The notes under the pieces: generated by a model
Seen by the model: the letters and a program-made list of their open reading frames with translations, nothing else
Databases searched by the model: none
Told to the model about the DNA's origin: nothing
Position numbers and translations under genes: made by a program
NCBI RefSeq assembly: GCF_003344865.1
Contig: NZ_CP031165.1
Location: 2,919,910 to 2,983,909 of the forward strand
Length of the DNA stretch: 64,000 nucleotides
DNA from: Euzebya pacifica
GTDB lineage: Bacteria > Actinomycetota > Nitriliruptoria > Euzebyales > Euzebyaceae
Reading direction: 5' to 3'
Shown: piece by piece, positions 8,584 to 18,872 of the stretch
Layout: every line of letters starts with the position of its first letter
How positions within the stretch are numbered: position 1 is the first letter of the stretch

Positions 8584-8877
8584 TTTCGTGCTCCTCTCAG
8601 GTGGATTTTCCAGCAATGTGTTAAGACCCGTTCGGCGCGTGCCGAGAGCAAGAGCGCACAATCGAAACCCAGGAGGACCCTCCTCCCTTGTCCCGTCATG
8701 CGGGGTCATCCCCGTCGTCATCTGTCAGGTGCAGTGCCCTTCCCGGCTGTGCCTCCGACGACGTACTCGGTTGTAACCCTGGACTCCCGTCGGCTGGCGC
8801 AGCCGATCACGACGAACGCGGCGGACCCGCGCGACGATGGTTCCAACGGACTATTCGCGTCGCTACGCGGGGTGGAC
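8584..8877. other. Divergent intergenic region between small-gene pair and GGDEF/EAL gene
   Basis: About 290 bases that separate the two small minus-strand genes from the plus-strand signalling gene. It is less GC-rich than the neighbouring genes, for example around 8581-8670 with ATTTTC, AATGTG and TTAAGA. It holds an AGGAGGA/TCCTCCT inverted element near 8670-8690. An open frame continues through it to 8350 on the plus strand but encodes no domain. It presumably contains both promoters; I cannot define -10/-35 boxes with confidence. Confidence 0.5.
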
Positions 8878-11394
8878 ATGGCTAGCCATATCAAGAGCAG
8901 CCCGGCTGGTCCCGCGTCACTCCTTGGCGTGCTCGCTGGACTACTCTGGGTGATTGCACCGCCTGCGTTCGGCCCGAGCCCCGGGTCGATGGTCACGGCC
9001 GGTGTGGTCCTCGCCATCGCCTTCGTTGCGGTGGAGATGTGGCCGCTCACCCTGGAGATCCGTGGCGACACGCTGAACCTGACGCTCAGTGGTGTCGTCG
9101 TGATCGTGGGACTATTTTTCACCGGACCGCTGGTAACGCTGGTTGCAAGGATGCTCGGCGCCGGGTTGTCGCTGGCCTTCAGATGGCACAACGCACCTCT
9201 CAAGCTCGCGGTCAACCTGACGGCCATGGCGGTGGAGGTCTGGGCGACCGCAGCGGTGCTGGCGTTGGTGCTGCCCGAGGGGAGGGTCACCGACGTCGTC
9301 CAGTGGTTGGGTGTCCTGCTCGCGGGCGTTGCCGGGGAGCTCGGCATGGGCTTCGTCGTGCTGGCGGCCATGCGCATGATGGTCGGGACGGTCCAGGTCG
9401 ACACGCTCCGAGCGCTGGGCACCGGCCTCGTCGCCTCCACCCTCATGGTGTGGGTCTTCACCGTCCTGACCCTCGCGCTGGTCGAGGTGGACCCGTGGCT
9501 GCTCGGCATCGTCGTTGCGGCGATGGGGTTGCTCGTGCACTCCAACCGCCAACGAAACGACCTCAACCTCCGCTACCAGTCCCTCCGCGGGCTGTACCGC
9601 TTCATGACCCGGGTCGACGAGGCCGAGGACACCACGGCCATGGCCAGCCGGATCCTCGACGAAGCCGCTGAGGTGGTCGGGAGCACACGTGCGGCCCTGT
9701 ATGTCGTCGACGACAGCCGCACGACCAGGTTGTCCAACGCCCGGGGCTCCCTCGGGGTCACGTGGGTGCCGCGCGAGCAGGTCGAGGCGCTCGCGGCGGA
9801 CGTGGGAACGACCGCACGCCTCGTCGACCGCAGCTGGGTGCAGGAGGACTACCTCGACCTGCTGGACCACGACGAGCAGACCATCGTGGCGTCGCTGGGC
9901 AATCCCGACGTGACCGGACTCTTGGTGCTCAGCGGTCGGCCGCGCCACCTGCCGGAGTTCGACGTGCAGGACGTCGAGCTCGCGGCTGCTGTCGCCCATC
10001 ACGCCGGTGCGTCCCTCGCGGAGGCGCGGCTGCTCGATCGACTGCGTGAGGAGCGGTACCGGGTCGAGCAGATGGGCCTGACCGACACGCTGACCGGGCT
10101 TCGCAACCGCGACGGCCTGATGCGGGACGTGCCGCGGATGGACGCGGGCGCCGTCATCGTCCTCGGACTGCGGGACCTGGTCGAGATCAACGGGGCGCTG
10201 GGTCACGAAGTCGGCGAACGGATGGTCCTCGCGGCCGCCCAGCGCCTGCGCCGCATGGCCGACCAGCACGCGATGATCGCGGCGGCGTTCGGCGGTGGCC
10301 GGTTCGCCCTTGTCGCGCCCGACGTGACGAGCGTCCTGGCCGGCAGCGACCTGTGCCGGCAGCTGCTGCAGGAGGTCTCGGGACCGATGGAGGACGGGCC
10401 GCTGGCGCTCGACATCAGCCCGGTGCTGGGGATCGCGCTCGCGCCATCCCACGGACGCGATCCGGCCGAGCTCGTCCGGGCCGCCGACAAGGCGCTCGGC
10501 CAGGCGCTCGACAGCGGCATGGGCGTCGCCTGGTTCGACGCCGACTACGACCGCGAGAGCACCGAACGCCTGCACCTGGCGGGAGAACTCCGCCGGGCGC
10601 TCGACCAGGGGCACCTGACCGTCGCGTACCAGCCCAAGGTCGAGCTCGCCAGCGGCAGGGTCGTGGGAGTCGAGGCGTTGGCACGCTGGCCACACGCCGA
10701 GCGCGGCATGATCCCCCCGACCGAGTTCATCGACGTGGCCGAGCGGACCGGCCTGATCCGGCCGCTCACCCTGGCGATCACCCAGCAGGCGCTGGCGCAG
10801 GCCGACGCATGGCGTCGGCAGGGGCTCGACCTCTCGATGTCCATCAACCTGTCGATCGCGGTGATGCAGGACGCATCGATGGCCCGACAGATCGTTGCCC
10901 TCGTCCGGTCCCACGAGACCCCACCCGAACGGATCATCGTCGAGATCACCGAGTCCCAGGTGATGGAGGACGTCGAGCGGGGCAGCGGGATGCTGGCGAT
11001 CTTCGGGGCGGCCGGGGTGTCGCTGTCCGTCGACGACTTCGGGACCGGGTACTCCTCGTTGTCGCAGGTCAAGAACCTGCCGGTGCAGGAGCTCAAGGTC
11101 GACCGGTCCTTCGTCATGGACATGGCGAGCAACCGCACGGACCAGGTGATCGTCACCTCCGTCCTCCGGCTCGCCGAGGAGCTCGGGCTGCGGGTGGTCG
11201 CGGAGGGCATCGAGGACGAGACCGTCCGCCGGATGCTGGAGGACCTCGGATGCGAGCAGGCCCAGGGCTACCTCTTCGCCAAGCCGCTCCCCGCGTCCCA
11301 GATCCCCGCTGCGGTCAAGGATATCGAAGCCCGGCCACGGCCGGATGCAGCGGCCCCGTTGCCCCTGCGACGTCGCTTCGACGGGCTCGGCTGA
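8878..11394 (+). CDS. Membrane GAF-GGDEF-EAL protein, probable c-di-GMP phosphodiesterase
   Basis: About 838 residues from ATG 8878, where a hydrophobic N-terminus begins; the frame is open further upstream without domain content. Order: seven or so hydrophobic helices (to about residue 220), a GAF-like sensor region, a GGDEF-like domain (LTDTLTGLRNRDGL) whose signature is changed to GGGRF, and a C-terminal EAL domain. The EAL domain keeps its key residues: VEALARW, INLS, EITESQ, VDDFGTGYSSL, LKVDRSF, AEGIE and QGYLF. The protein therefore most likely hydrolyses c-di-GMP, with the GGDEF part degenerate and possibly GTP-binding or regulatory. It lies divergent from the NWAGI peptide genes and upstream of an acyl-CoA dehydrogenase. 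Confidence 0.92.
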   Translation: MASHIKSSPAGPASLLGVLAGLLWVIAPPAFGPSPGSMVTAGVVLAIAFVAVEMWPLTLEIRGDTLNLTLSGVVVIVGLFFTGPLVTLVARMLGAGLSLAFRWHNAPLKLAVNLTAMAVEVWATAAVLALVLPEGRVTDVVQWLGVLLAGVAGELGMGFVVLAAMRMMVGTVQVDTLRALGTGLVASTLMVWVFTVLTLALVEVDPWLLGIVVAAMGLLVHSNRQRNDLNLRYQSLRGLYRFMTRVDEAEDTTAMASRILDEAAEVVGSTRAALYVVDDSRTTRLSNARGSLGVTWVPREQVEALAADVGTTARLVDRSWVQEDYLDLLDHDEQTIVASLGNPDVTGLLVLSGRPRHLPEFDVQDVELAAAVAHHAGASLAEARLLDRLREERYRVEQMGLTDTLTGLRNRDGLMRDVPRMDAGAVIVLGLRDLVEINGALGHEVGERMVLAAAQRLRRMADQHAMIAAAFGGGRFALVAPDVTSVLAGSDLCRQLLQEVSGPMEDGPLALDISPVLGIALAPSHGRDPAELVRAADKALGQALDSGMGVAWFDADYDRESTERLHLAGELRRALDQGHLTVAYQPKVELASGRVVGVEALARWPHAERGMIPPTEFIDVAERTGLIRPLTLAITQQALAQADAWRRQGLDLSMSINLSIAVMQDASMARQIVALVRSHETPPERIIVEITESQVMEDVERGSGMLAIFGAAGVSLSVDDFGTGYSSLSQVKNLPVQELKVDRSFVMDMASNRTDQVIVTSVLRLAEELGLRVVAEGIEDETVRRMLEDLGCEQAQGYLFAKPLPASQIPAAVKDIEARPRPDAAAPLPLRRRFDGLG

Positions 11395-11523
11395 CGGCGT
11401 CTGCCGGGGGCCCGGGACGCGCTGGGCTCGGTTGGGTGACCACGGTCACCTGCGCTAGGTTCCAGCCAACAACAGCCGAGGAGCAACCGTCCGGCAGGAC
11501 CGGGCGACGAGGAGGAGCAGGCG

Positions 11524-12706
<1,183 letters not shown>

Positions 12707-12732
<26 letters not shown>

Positions 12733-12832
12733 CAGGCCGGGGGGCGAACGCGCGGATCCGCCAGGATCTGCGGGTTCGGGCTAGTTCAAGCGAAGCTTGA
12801 ACTCGTGACGGGCCAGATCAAGCGACGCTTGA
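12707..12832. repeat. Three hairpin repeats at the acyl-CoA dehydrogenase 3' end
   Basis: A 27-bp sequence at 12707-12733 recurs exactly at 12783-12809. Each copy contains TTCAAGCGAAGCTTGAA, a 7-bp stem with loop GAA. A third, related palindrome TCAAGCGACGCTTGA lies at 12818-12832, just before the stop codon of the convergent FtsH-like gene. The first copy encodes the last residues of the dehydrogenase. The position between convergent genes fits a multi-hairpin bidirectional terminator or a small REP-like element; there is no T-run. Confidence 0.8.
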
Positions 12833-12836
12833 ACGC

Positions 12837-14837
12837 CTAGTCGGCGGCGAGCTCCACGCCGTCGACCTCGACCGTCAGGTCCTCCAGCACCGGGGGACCG
12901 GCGGCGAGGATGACCTCGCCGATCTCGGCACCGACCAGCTCGTCGCGGTCCAGCAGGGCGTCGCGGAGGGCCTCGACGAGGTGGCGGTTGCGCTCGAGCG
13001 TGGCGACGGTCCGCTGATGGGCCTCGTGCAGCAGCGTCTCGACCTGCGGTCGCGCAACCTGGTCGCGCAGGACCTGTCCCACGAGGTTGGTCCCCGACAA
13101 CGATGACTGCTGGACCGCCGCCAGGCTGACCAGCGAGTCGCCCATGCCGTGGATGCCGATGATCTCGCACGCCGTCCGCGTGGCCGCGGCCAGGTCCGAA
13201 CCCGGCCCGGTGGACACGGCGCCGAACCAGATCTCCTCGGCTGCCTTGCCGCCCATGGCGATGTCCACCATGTCGTGCAGCTCCTTGACGGTGCGCGTGT
13301 AGACCTCTGCGGTGTCGCCATGGGCCAGCAGACCGAGGGACGTCCGCCGCTTGACGATCGACAGGATCTCCAGGCGACGGTGGCCGCTCAGGTGGGCCAT
13401 CACGGCGTGTCCGGCCTCGTGGGTCGCAACGCGGCGACGTTCCGCGTCGGTGTAGGGGGCCGGGGTGGCCATCCCCACCTCGATGTCCAGCCGGGCCTGG
13501 GCCACGTCGCCGAAGGTCATCTGATCACGCCCGTTCTTGAGGGCGACGATAAGGGCCTCGTCGAGGAGGTTCTCGATCATCACCGGCGTGTACCCCAGCG
13601 TCTGGGAGGCGACCTGATCGCGCAGCTCGGGGTCGTCCAGGTCGGCCGCGTGGCTCTTGCGGGCCAGGTAGTAGTCCAGCAGGTCGCGTCGGGCCGGCTG
13701 GGCCGGCCGGTCGAACGCCAGCTGCTTGTCGAACCGGCCCGGGCGAACCAGGGCGGGATCCAGGTCCGCCGCGCGGTTGGTGGCCGCGATGACGAGGATG
13801 TTGTTGTACGGGGAGGTCTTGGCCTTGATCTGGCGATCGGCCGGGAGGTAGGCGTTGACCTTCTCCGCCCACCAGTTGCGGATCCGGATGCTGGCCGGGG
13901 GTGTGTCGAAGCTCTGCATCTGGATCAGCAGCTCGTTGACCACACCGGCGGTGCCTTCGCTGGACCCGAAGGCGTTGGTGACGAGCCCACCGCTGTGCGC
14001 CGTGGCCTCGCCGCCGCCGAAGGACACGCCGCCGTCGGCGCCGAACGCGTCGGCTGTGGCCTGCACGCAGCCGCTGCTCATGGCGTTGGTGCCCGCCGGG
14101 GCGAAACCCGATGCCCGCATGCCGGACCGCGACGTGGCGATCGCGTCGATCTCCTCGATGAAGCCGATCGCCCCACCCTCCTCGCGGGCGACCTTGCGCA
14201 GGGCGGCGAAGTAGCTACGAATGCGACGAGCCGTCGCGCCGTACCACATGGACTGGAACGATGTGGCGGACACGAAGAGGAACGGCACGCCGGCCTCGTG
14301 GGCCATGGCCTTCGCCAGGTGGGTCTTGCCCGTGCCGGGCGGCCCCTCGAACAGCACCCCCCGGCGGGGGCGCCCCCCGAGCTGGCCGCGGTACAGCTTG
14401 TGACCCATGAAGGTGTTGAGGGTGCGGGTGACCTCGTTGACGACCGGGTCGAGCCCGACAACGTCGGCGAAGCCCGTCTCGATCTGCTCGGGGGCATACC
14501 GGATGTGCGGCGAGCGACCGCTCATCAACGGCATCAGCATCGCGGCGCCGAGGGCGAGGATCAGCACCATCGGGAGCAGCCACAGCTGCCAGCCATCGGG
14601 CAGGGTCGGGGCCTGCAGGAAGTTGATCGCGTCACCCCGGACGATCCGTGTCCACAGGAACAGGAAGGGGATCGCCAGGAGGAGCGCGAGCGCCTTCAAC
14701 CGGTGCTGTCGGGCATGCTCACGGGCCTGTCCGACGTCGGCGTGGTGCGCCGACACGAGGGCGCCGCCGAGGCGGTCCGCAACGCTGTGTGACAACGCGT
14801 TGGGCTGTGCGCCTTCGGTGTGGTCCTTGGCCTCCAT
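12837..14837 (-). CDS. FtsH-like membrane AAA+ zinc metalloprotease
   Basis: A 666-residue protein with two N-terminal transmembrane helices (about residues 45-65 and 85-105), an AAA+ domain with Walker A GPPGTGKT, and a C-terminal M41 peptidase domain with zinc site HEAGH and the third ligand region AEEIWFGAVSTGPGSD. It should degrade membrane and unfolded cytosolic proteins in an ATP-dependent way. Two oddities: the Walker B strand reads IGFIEEIDAI with Glu where FtsH has Asp, and a Gly/Ala/Ser-rich insertion of about 110 residues sits between Walker B and the sensor-1 segment (ILVIAATNRAADLDPAL). It is probably a divergent paralogue, not the housekeeping FtsH. Confidence 0.9.
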   Translation of the reverse strand: MEAKDHTEGAQPNALSHSVADRLGGALVSAHHADVGQAREHARQHRLKALALLLAIPFLFLWTRIVRGDAINFLQAPTLPDGWQLWLLPMVLILALGAAMLMPLMSGRSPHIRYAPEQIETGFADVVGLDPVVNEVTRTLNTFMGHKLYRGQLGGRPRRGVLFEGPPGTGKTHLAKAMAHEAGVPFLFVSATSFQSMWYGATARRIRSYFAALRKVAREEGGAIGFIEEIDAIATSRSGMRASGFAPAGTNAMSSGCVQATADAFGADGGVSFGGGEATAHSGGLVTNAFGSSEGTAGVVNELLIQMQSFDTPPASIRIRNWWAEKVNAYLPADRQIKAKTSPYNNILVIAATNRAADLDPALVRPGRFDKQLAFDRPAQPARRDLLDYYLARKSHAADLDDPELRDQVASQTLGYTPVMIENLLDEALIVALKNGRDQMTFGDVAQARLDIEVGMATPAPYTDAERRRVATHEAGHAVMAHLSGHRRLEILSIVKRRTSLGLLAHGDTAEVYTRTVKELHDMVDIAMGGKAAEEIWFGAVSTGPGSDLAAATRTACEIIGIHGMGDSLVSLAAVQQSSLSGTNLVGQVLRDQVARPQVETLLHEAHQRTVATLERNRHLVEALRDALLDRDELVGAEIGEVILAAGPPVLEDLTVEVDGVELAAD

Positions 14838-14968
14838 ACGGTCTGTTCCCTTCGCCGGTCCCCGGTTCCCGCCCGCCAGCGGGCTGCCAGCCTCCCGCGG
14901 CTGGTGCTCCGAAGTATGACCAACTACGGGCAGTAATTCTAGGGGAACAGCGAATTCATCTCCGCGAT

Positions 14969-15628
14969 TCAGGCGACAGTGCTGAGCGTGACCACGGTGG
15001 CGAGCCCCACCTGTGCCAGGTGGTAGGTGACGTGCACGATCGTGCGCCCGTTGGGCAGGGGGGCCACGAAGCGGTTCCAGCCGAGGACGCCATCGGACGT
15101 CGCGAACAGCAGCCCACCGAGCATCACCAGCGGGGCACGCGAGGCCACGGCCAGCAACGCCGTGGCCCCCACCGCGACGACGTAGACGACGACCGCCGAG
15201 GCCAGTGGCTGGCCACCGTGCTGGCGGGCTCCGTCGGCGATCCGCCGACCCACGAAGGCCGCGGCGGGAACCAGTCCGAGCGCGGCGATGCCACCGGTCA
15301 ACCCGTCCGCGTGGGGGAGCAGCGCCGGTACGAAGGCAAGGTGGCCGAGGAGGAACGCGGCCAGGCCACCGACGAACACGTCGATCCGTGGCAGCAGGAG
15401 CACATCACCGACGAGGCTCAGGCCCAGCGCCACCACGACCCAGGTGCGGACGGTGGGGTCCGCGCCGGGAACGGTCAGGACCCATCCGATCAGCAGCACC
15501 ATGACGGCGGGCTTGGCCACCTCCTCCAGTCGTCGTCGGTCGGTCGCGACCGCCCACCAGTCGAGGGCGGCGGCCAGCAGGGTCAGGACGAGCAGGGCGG
15601 TGGACGACTGCAACATGGTCGGGATCAT
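14969..15628 (-). CDS. YhhN/TMEM86 family membrane protein (lysoplasmalogenase-like)
   Basis: About 219 residues and seven to eight hydrophobic helices. The start is ATG 15628, with ATG 15616 as an alternative. Family-like segments include a GDVLLL helix, GHLAFVPAL and the C-terminal LFATSDGVLGWNRF. Some YhhN/TMEM86 proteins hydrolyse the vinyl-ether bond of lysoplasmalogens; activity here is inferred only from the family. It is divergent from a saccharopine-dehydrogenase-like gene with about 58 bases between starts, so the two promoters overlap. Confidence 0.82.
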   Translation of the reverse strand: MIPTMLQSSTALLVLTLLAAALDWWAVATDRRRLEEVAKPAVMVLLIGWVLTVPGADPTVRTWVVVALGLSLVGDVLLLPRIDVFVGGLAAFLLGHLAFVPALLPHADGLTGGIAALGLVPAAAFVGRRIADGARQHGGQPLASAVVVYVVAVGATALLAVASRAPLVMLGGLLFATSDGVLGWNRFVAPLPNGRTIVHVTYHLAQVGLATVVTLSTVA

Positions 15629-15686
15629 GGCGCATCGCCCGACCGATCCCCAGCGAGCACGCGGGGGAGGGGGCACGCTGTGTGGC

Positions 15687-16757
15687 ATGCGTCGACGGAT
15701 CGTGGTGGTCGGGGCCACCGGACGGACGGGCCGCTTGGTGGCGCAGGAGCTTGCCGGCCGCCCACATGTCCTTCTGGTCGCGCGGCGGGCGGATGCCCTG
15801 GCGACCCTGGGCCGAACCACCGATCTCCCGGCCCGTTGCGCCGACCTCGACGGCCTGGGCGGGGTCCTCGTGCCGGGCGACATCGTGCTGAGCTGCGTCG
15901 GGCCGCATGACGTCGTCGGTGATCGGGTCGTCGACGCGGCGGTGCACGTCGGCGCCACCTACCTGGACGTGACCGGTGAACCGGCGTTCCTGGCGCGACT
16001 GCACACCGACCACGGGCCCCGGGCCGCCTCCTCGGGCGTCAGCCTGCTGCCTGCCGTCGGCTACGAGTACCTGCCGGGCCTGCTCCTCTCCGAGCTGGCG
16101 CTGGACGCTGCAGGACCGGCGGCCCGTCGGGTCGAGGTCGCCTACCTGGTCGACGGCGGCCTGGATGCCGGCAGCGCCACCGCTCGTCGGTCCCTCGTGC
16201 GGGCCCTGACCCGACCGACCACCACGTTCAGGCGCGGCGTCCACCATGCGGAGACCGTGGCCGCCAGGCGGGGCGAGTTCCGCGCCGGCGGCCAGCTGCA
16301 CACCACCGTGTCGCTGGGCGGCCTGGAGGTGTGGTCGCTGCCCACCCGTCACCCCGACCTCGACCGAGTCGACGTGCACACCGGCTGGTTCGGGGCCGCC
16401 GCGCCGCTGCTGCAGCTCGGGGCACTGCTCTCCGGCCCGGCCAGGATGCTGGGGGTCGACCGCCTGATGGACGGGGCGGTCGCGATCCTCGGGGACGGCG
16501 ACGACGAGGGCCTGTCGACCGGCACCAGCCGCTTCGTCGTCCGGGTGCGCGACGAGCGGGGCGGCGTGCTCGCCCGGGAGGAAGCGGTCGCCGGCAACGC
16601 CATCGTCCTGGCGGCTCGGCTCGCCGCCGCAACGGCTGACGCCCTTGCGGAACGGCCGCTGGGCGACGTCCCGACCGGTGCCACGGACCCCGTGGCCGCG
16701 CTGGGGCTACAGGCGGTCGGCCGGCTGGCGGAATGGGCCGGCCTCGTCAGGCTCTGA
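15687..16757 (+). CDS. Saccharopine dehydrogenase-like NAD(P)-binding reductase
   Basis: 356 residues from ATG 15687, preceded by a GGAGGGGG stretch. The N-terminus is a Rossmann fold, IVVVGATGRTGRLVAQEL. The following LSCVGPHDVVGDRVVDAAVHVGATYLD region and TGEPAFL are typical of the saccharopine-dehydrogenase-like and trans-acting enoyl reductase proteins common in actinobacteria. Those proteins often act on lipid or polyketide intermediates, but the substrate here is unknown. The C-terminal half is a mixed alpha/beta domain without clear motifs. It runs convergent to the SGNH hydrolase gene with 26 bases between the stops. Confidence 0.85.
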   Translation: MRRRIVVVGATGRTGRLVAQELAGRPHVLLVARRADALATLGRTTDLPARCADLDGLGGVLVPGDIVLSCVGPHDVVGDRVVDAAVHVGATYLDVTGEPAFLARLHTDHGPRAASSGVSLLPAVGYEYLPGLLLSELALDAAGPAARRVEVAYLVDGGLDAGSATARRSLVRALTRPTTTFRRGVHHAETVAARRGEFRAGGQLHTTVSLGGLEVWSLPTRHPDLDRVDVHTGWFGAAAPLLQLGALLSGPARMLGVDRLMDGAVAILGDGDDEGLSTGTSRFVVRVRDERGGVLAREEAVAGNAIVLAARLAAATADALAERPLGDVPTGATDPVAALGLQAVGRLAEWAGLVRL

Positions 16758-16783
16758 GGCCAACGGCGGACGGCGCCACGACC

Positions 16784-18277
16784 TCAGCGGGCGTCGACCA
16801 ACGCCCCCGCCAGGACGTCGTAGCCGGCGACGTTGGGATGGATGTCGGGTTCGGCGTCCAGCATGTGGGTCGTCGCCGCCGTCGTGCCCTGCAGCGGGCT
16901 GAACCCGTCGGCGACGCCGATGCCACGCGAGGCGGCGACCTCCGCGGCCACGGCGTTGAGGCGCGACACCATCGTCGAGGACTCACGCTCCTGCGCGCTC
17001 TCGCCGAGTCCCAGGCTGAACGGGTTGTAGGTCTGCAGGAACAGCACACGAGCCGATCCGGCGGAGGCGACCAACCGGTCCATCGCCTGCTCGAGGTTGC
17101 TCCGGTACGTCACGAGCGTCTCGTCGACCAGCTGCTGGCACGAGGCGTTGGCCAGGTCGGTCCCGCACTCGGCCGAGGTCAGGTGGCCGAGCAGGTCGTT
17201 GGCGCCGATGTCGACCACGACGTAGGCGGCGGGACGGGACGCGAGGACGGCCTCCGCCGCCTCCAGCTGCCCGCCGGTGAGCAACGAGCCGGACGTCTCG
17301 CCGGGAACGCCCAGGTTGACCAGCCCGTAGGGCACGCCGTCGGCATCGGCCACGAAGCGGTGGAAGCGGGACACGAACCCGTCACGGTTGTCGTCCACCC
17401 CGACGTTGGCCGCCAACGAGTCACCGATGGCCAGGACGATCGGTTCGCCGGGTTCGTCCAGCCCGGCCAGCCGCCCCTGTCCGATCCGCTCCGGCGGGGC
17501 CTGCACCGCGTCGATCGCCCCGGTGGCCTGGTCACGGATCGCCGCCAGCAGGTCCCCGTCGGTCAGGACCTCGTCGGTCCCCCTGGTGCCGGTGACGATC
17601 AGGGCGTCGTCGGTGACCGTGATGGACTGCACCACCGCCTGCTGGTCCTCCAGCGCCGCGTTGAGGTCGGTCACCGCGCCGAGCAACGACTGGATCGCCC
17701 CGGCCGCCAGGCTGGGTACCTGGACGGACCCGAACTCCAGCGGCCCCAGCTCGAGGTCGATCCCACCGTCCACCACGGCGATGGAGGCGTTCCCGGTCGC
17801 CTCGACCCCGCCGGCCTTGAACACCGCACGGAACGCCACGTCGCTGGTGGCGCCCCGCAGGTCCAGGTCGACGCGTCGAACGGGAACGTCGTCGGCGGCC
17901 GCCAGGCCGTCCTGCACGACCGCCTGCAGCTCTGGTTCGGTCAGCTCCAGCTGGAACGAGGACTGCCCGGCGAGCCCCTCCAGCTTGTCCTCGGCGCTGG
18001 CGAGCTGGGACTGGTCGGCCATGTCGACGGTGCCATCGGTCGTGGTCAGGGCCTCGACCAGGTCCACGGCCACGATGGTCCCGTACGTGCCGCCCGCGAG
18101 GAGCGCGAGCAACAGCACGGTCCCGATGGGGCGCCTGACGGACCGGTCGCCGAACTGGGCCACGAGGCCACCGATCAGGATCAGCACGGCAACCGCGGCC
18201 GCGCCCGTCGGCCCGATCAGCAGCCACGACAGGGCTCCGACGACGAGCGCAGACAGGACGGCGAGGAAAATGAGCAT
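16784..18277 (-). CDS. Membrane-anchored SGNH/GDSL hydrolase with an LmeA-like middle domain
   Basis: About 497 residues from ATG 18277. Three hydrophobic helices span roughly residues 1-75. The middle region (about 85-250), with repeated beta-strand pattern and phrases such as FRAVFKAGGVEATGNASI, looks like DUF2993/LmeA lipid-binding domains; this part is tentative. The C-terminal SGNH domain has block I AIGDSLAANVG, VDIGANDLL (Gly and Asn blocks) and the catalytic Asp/His in EPDIHPNVAGY. It is expected to be an extracytoplasmic esterase or lipase acting at the envelope. A 78-base gap separates it from the upstream hypothetical gene in the same direction. Confidence 0.87.
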   Translation of the reverse strand: MLIFLAVLSALVVGALSWLLIGPTGAAAVAVLILIGGLVAQFGDRSVRRPIGTVLLLALLAGGTYGTIVAVDLVEALTTTDGTVDMADQSQLASAEDKLEGLAGQSSFQLELTEPELQAVVQDGLAAADDVPVRRVDLDLRGATSDVAFRAVFKAGGVEATGNASIAVVDGGIDLELGPLEFGSVQVPSLAAGAIQSLLGAVTDLNAALEDQQAVVQSITVTDDALIVTGTRGTDEVLTDGDLLAAIRDQATGAIDAVQAPPERIGQGRLAGLDEPGEPIVLAIGDSLAANVGVDDNRDGFVSRFHRFVADADGVPYGLVNLGVPGETSGSLLTGGQLEAAEAVLASRPAAYVVVDIGANDLLGHLTSAECGTDLANASCQQLVDETLVTYRSNLEQAMDRLVASAGSARVLFLQTYNPFSLGLGESAQERESSTMVSRLNAVAAEVAASRGIGVADGFSPLQGTTAATTHMLDAEPDIHPNVAGYDVLAGALVDAR

Positions 18278-18355
18278 GGGGTCCCATTGTCCATCCCCGA
18301 GGGCGGTGCGGCCGCCGACCCGGACCCCCCTGACGGCCACCCGCCGTCACCCACC

Positions 18356-18814
18356 TCAGATGAGGGCCAGGTCCACCTCGTTGGCCAGGCCGTCGTCGAA
18401 GCGACGACGCAGGGTGTCGATGCGGCGTTCCCGCTCGCGCCCGTCGGTGCAGCCGCACCATCCGAGACCCCGCTCGAAGGCCATCGCCCGCACGATCGCC
18501 TGCAGGCCGTCGTCGTCGAGCCACCGAGCGAGGTCAGCCAGCATGGCCAGGTCCTCGATCGCGTGGTCGTCGCGGTCGTGGCAGATGTAGGCGTTGACCA
18601 GGAACGAGACGGTGCCCTCGGACTCGAGGAGGCACTGGCGTGCGGTGTCCATCGCCATGTTCAGCTCGCGGTTCTCGTGGAAGTCGCGCGCCAGGTTCGC
18701 CAGCTCCACGGCACGCGCCGTGCCGGGCTGGTGCTTCATCACCGCCTTGAGGTGTTCCTTGCGCTTGCGCCGGTCCCGACCAGGCTCAACGAAGGTGAAC
18801 TTGGGTTCATTCAC
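18356..18814 (-). CDS. Conserved-looking hypothetical protein (152 aa)
   Basis: Starts at GTG 18814 directly after AAGGAGGCCAATC, a near-perfect Shine-Dalgarno. The protein is soluble, charged and mostly helical. It has a basic start (GRDRRKRKEHLKAVMKHQ), helix repeats reminiscent of tetratricopeptide arrays (ARAVELANLARDFHENREL) and a WCGC motif near the C-terminus. No family is recognised. It is divergent from the CWB2/CapA gene and in the same direction as the SGNH hydrolase. Confidence 0.8.
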   Translation of the reverse strand: MNEPKFTFVEPGRDRRKRKEHLKAVMKHQPGTARAVELANLARDFHENRELNMAMDTARQCLLESEGTVSFLVNAYICHDRDDHAIEDLAMLADLARWLDDDGLQAIVRAMAFERGLGWCGCTDGRERERRIDTLRRRFDDGLANEVDLALI

Positions 18815-18872
18815 GATTGGCCTCCTTGGTAACTAGAGTTCGCGGTCGAGGGCCGAATTCCTGTCGAAGCGG

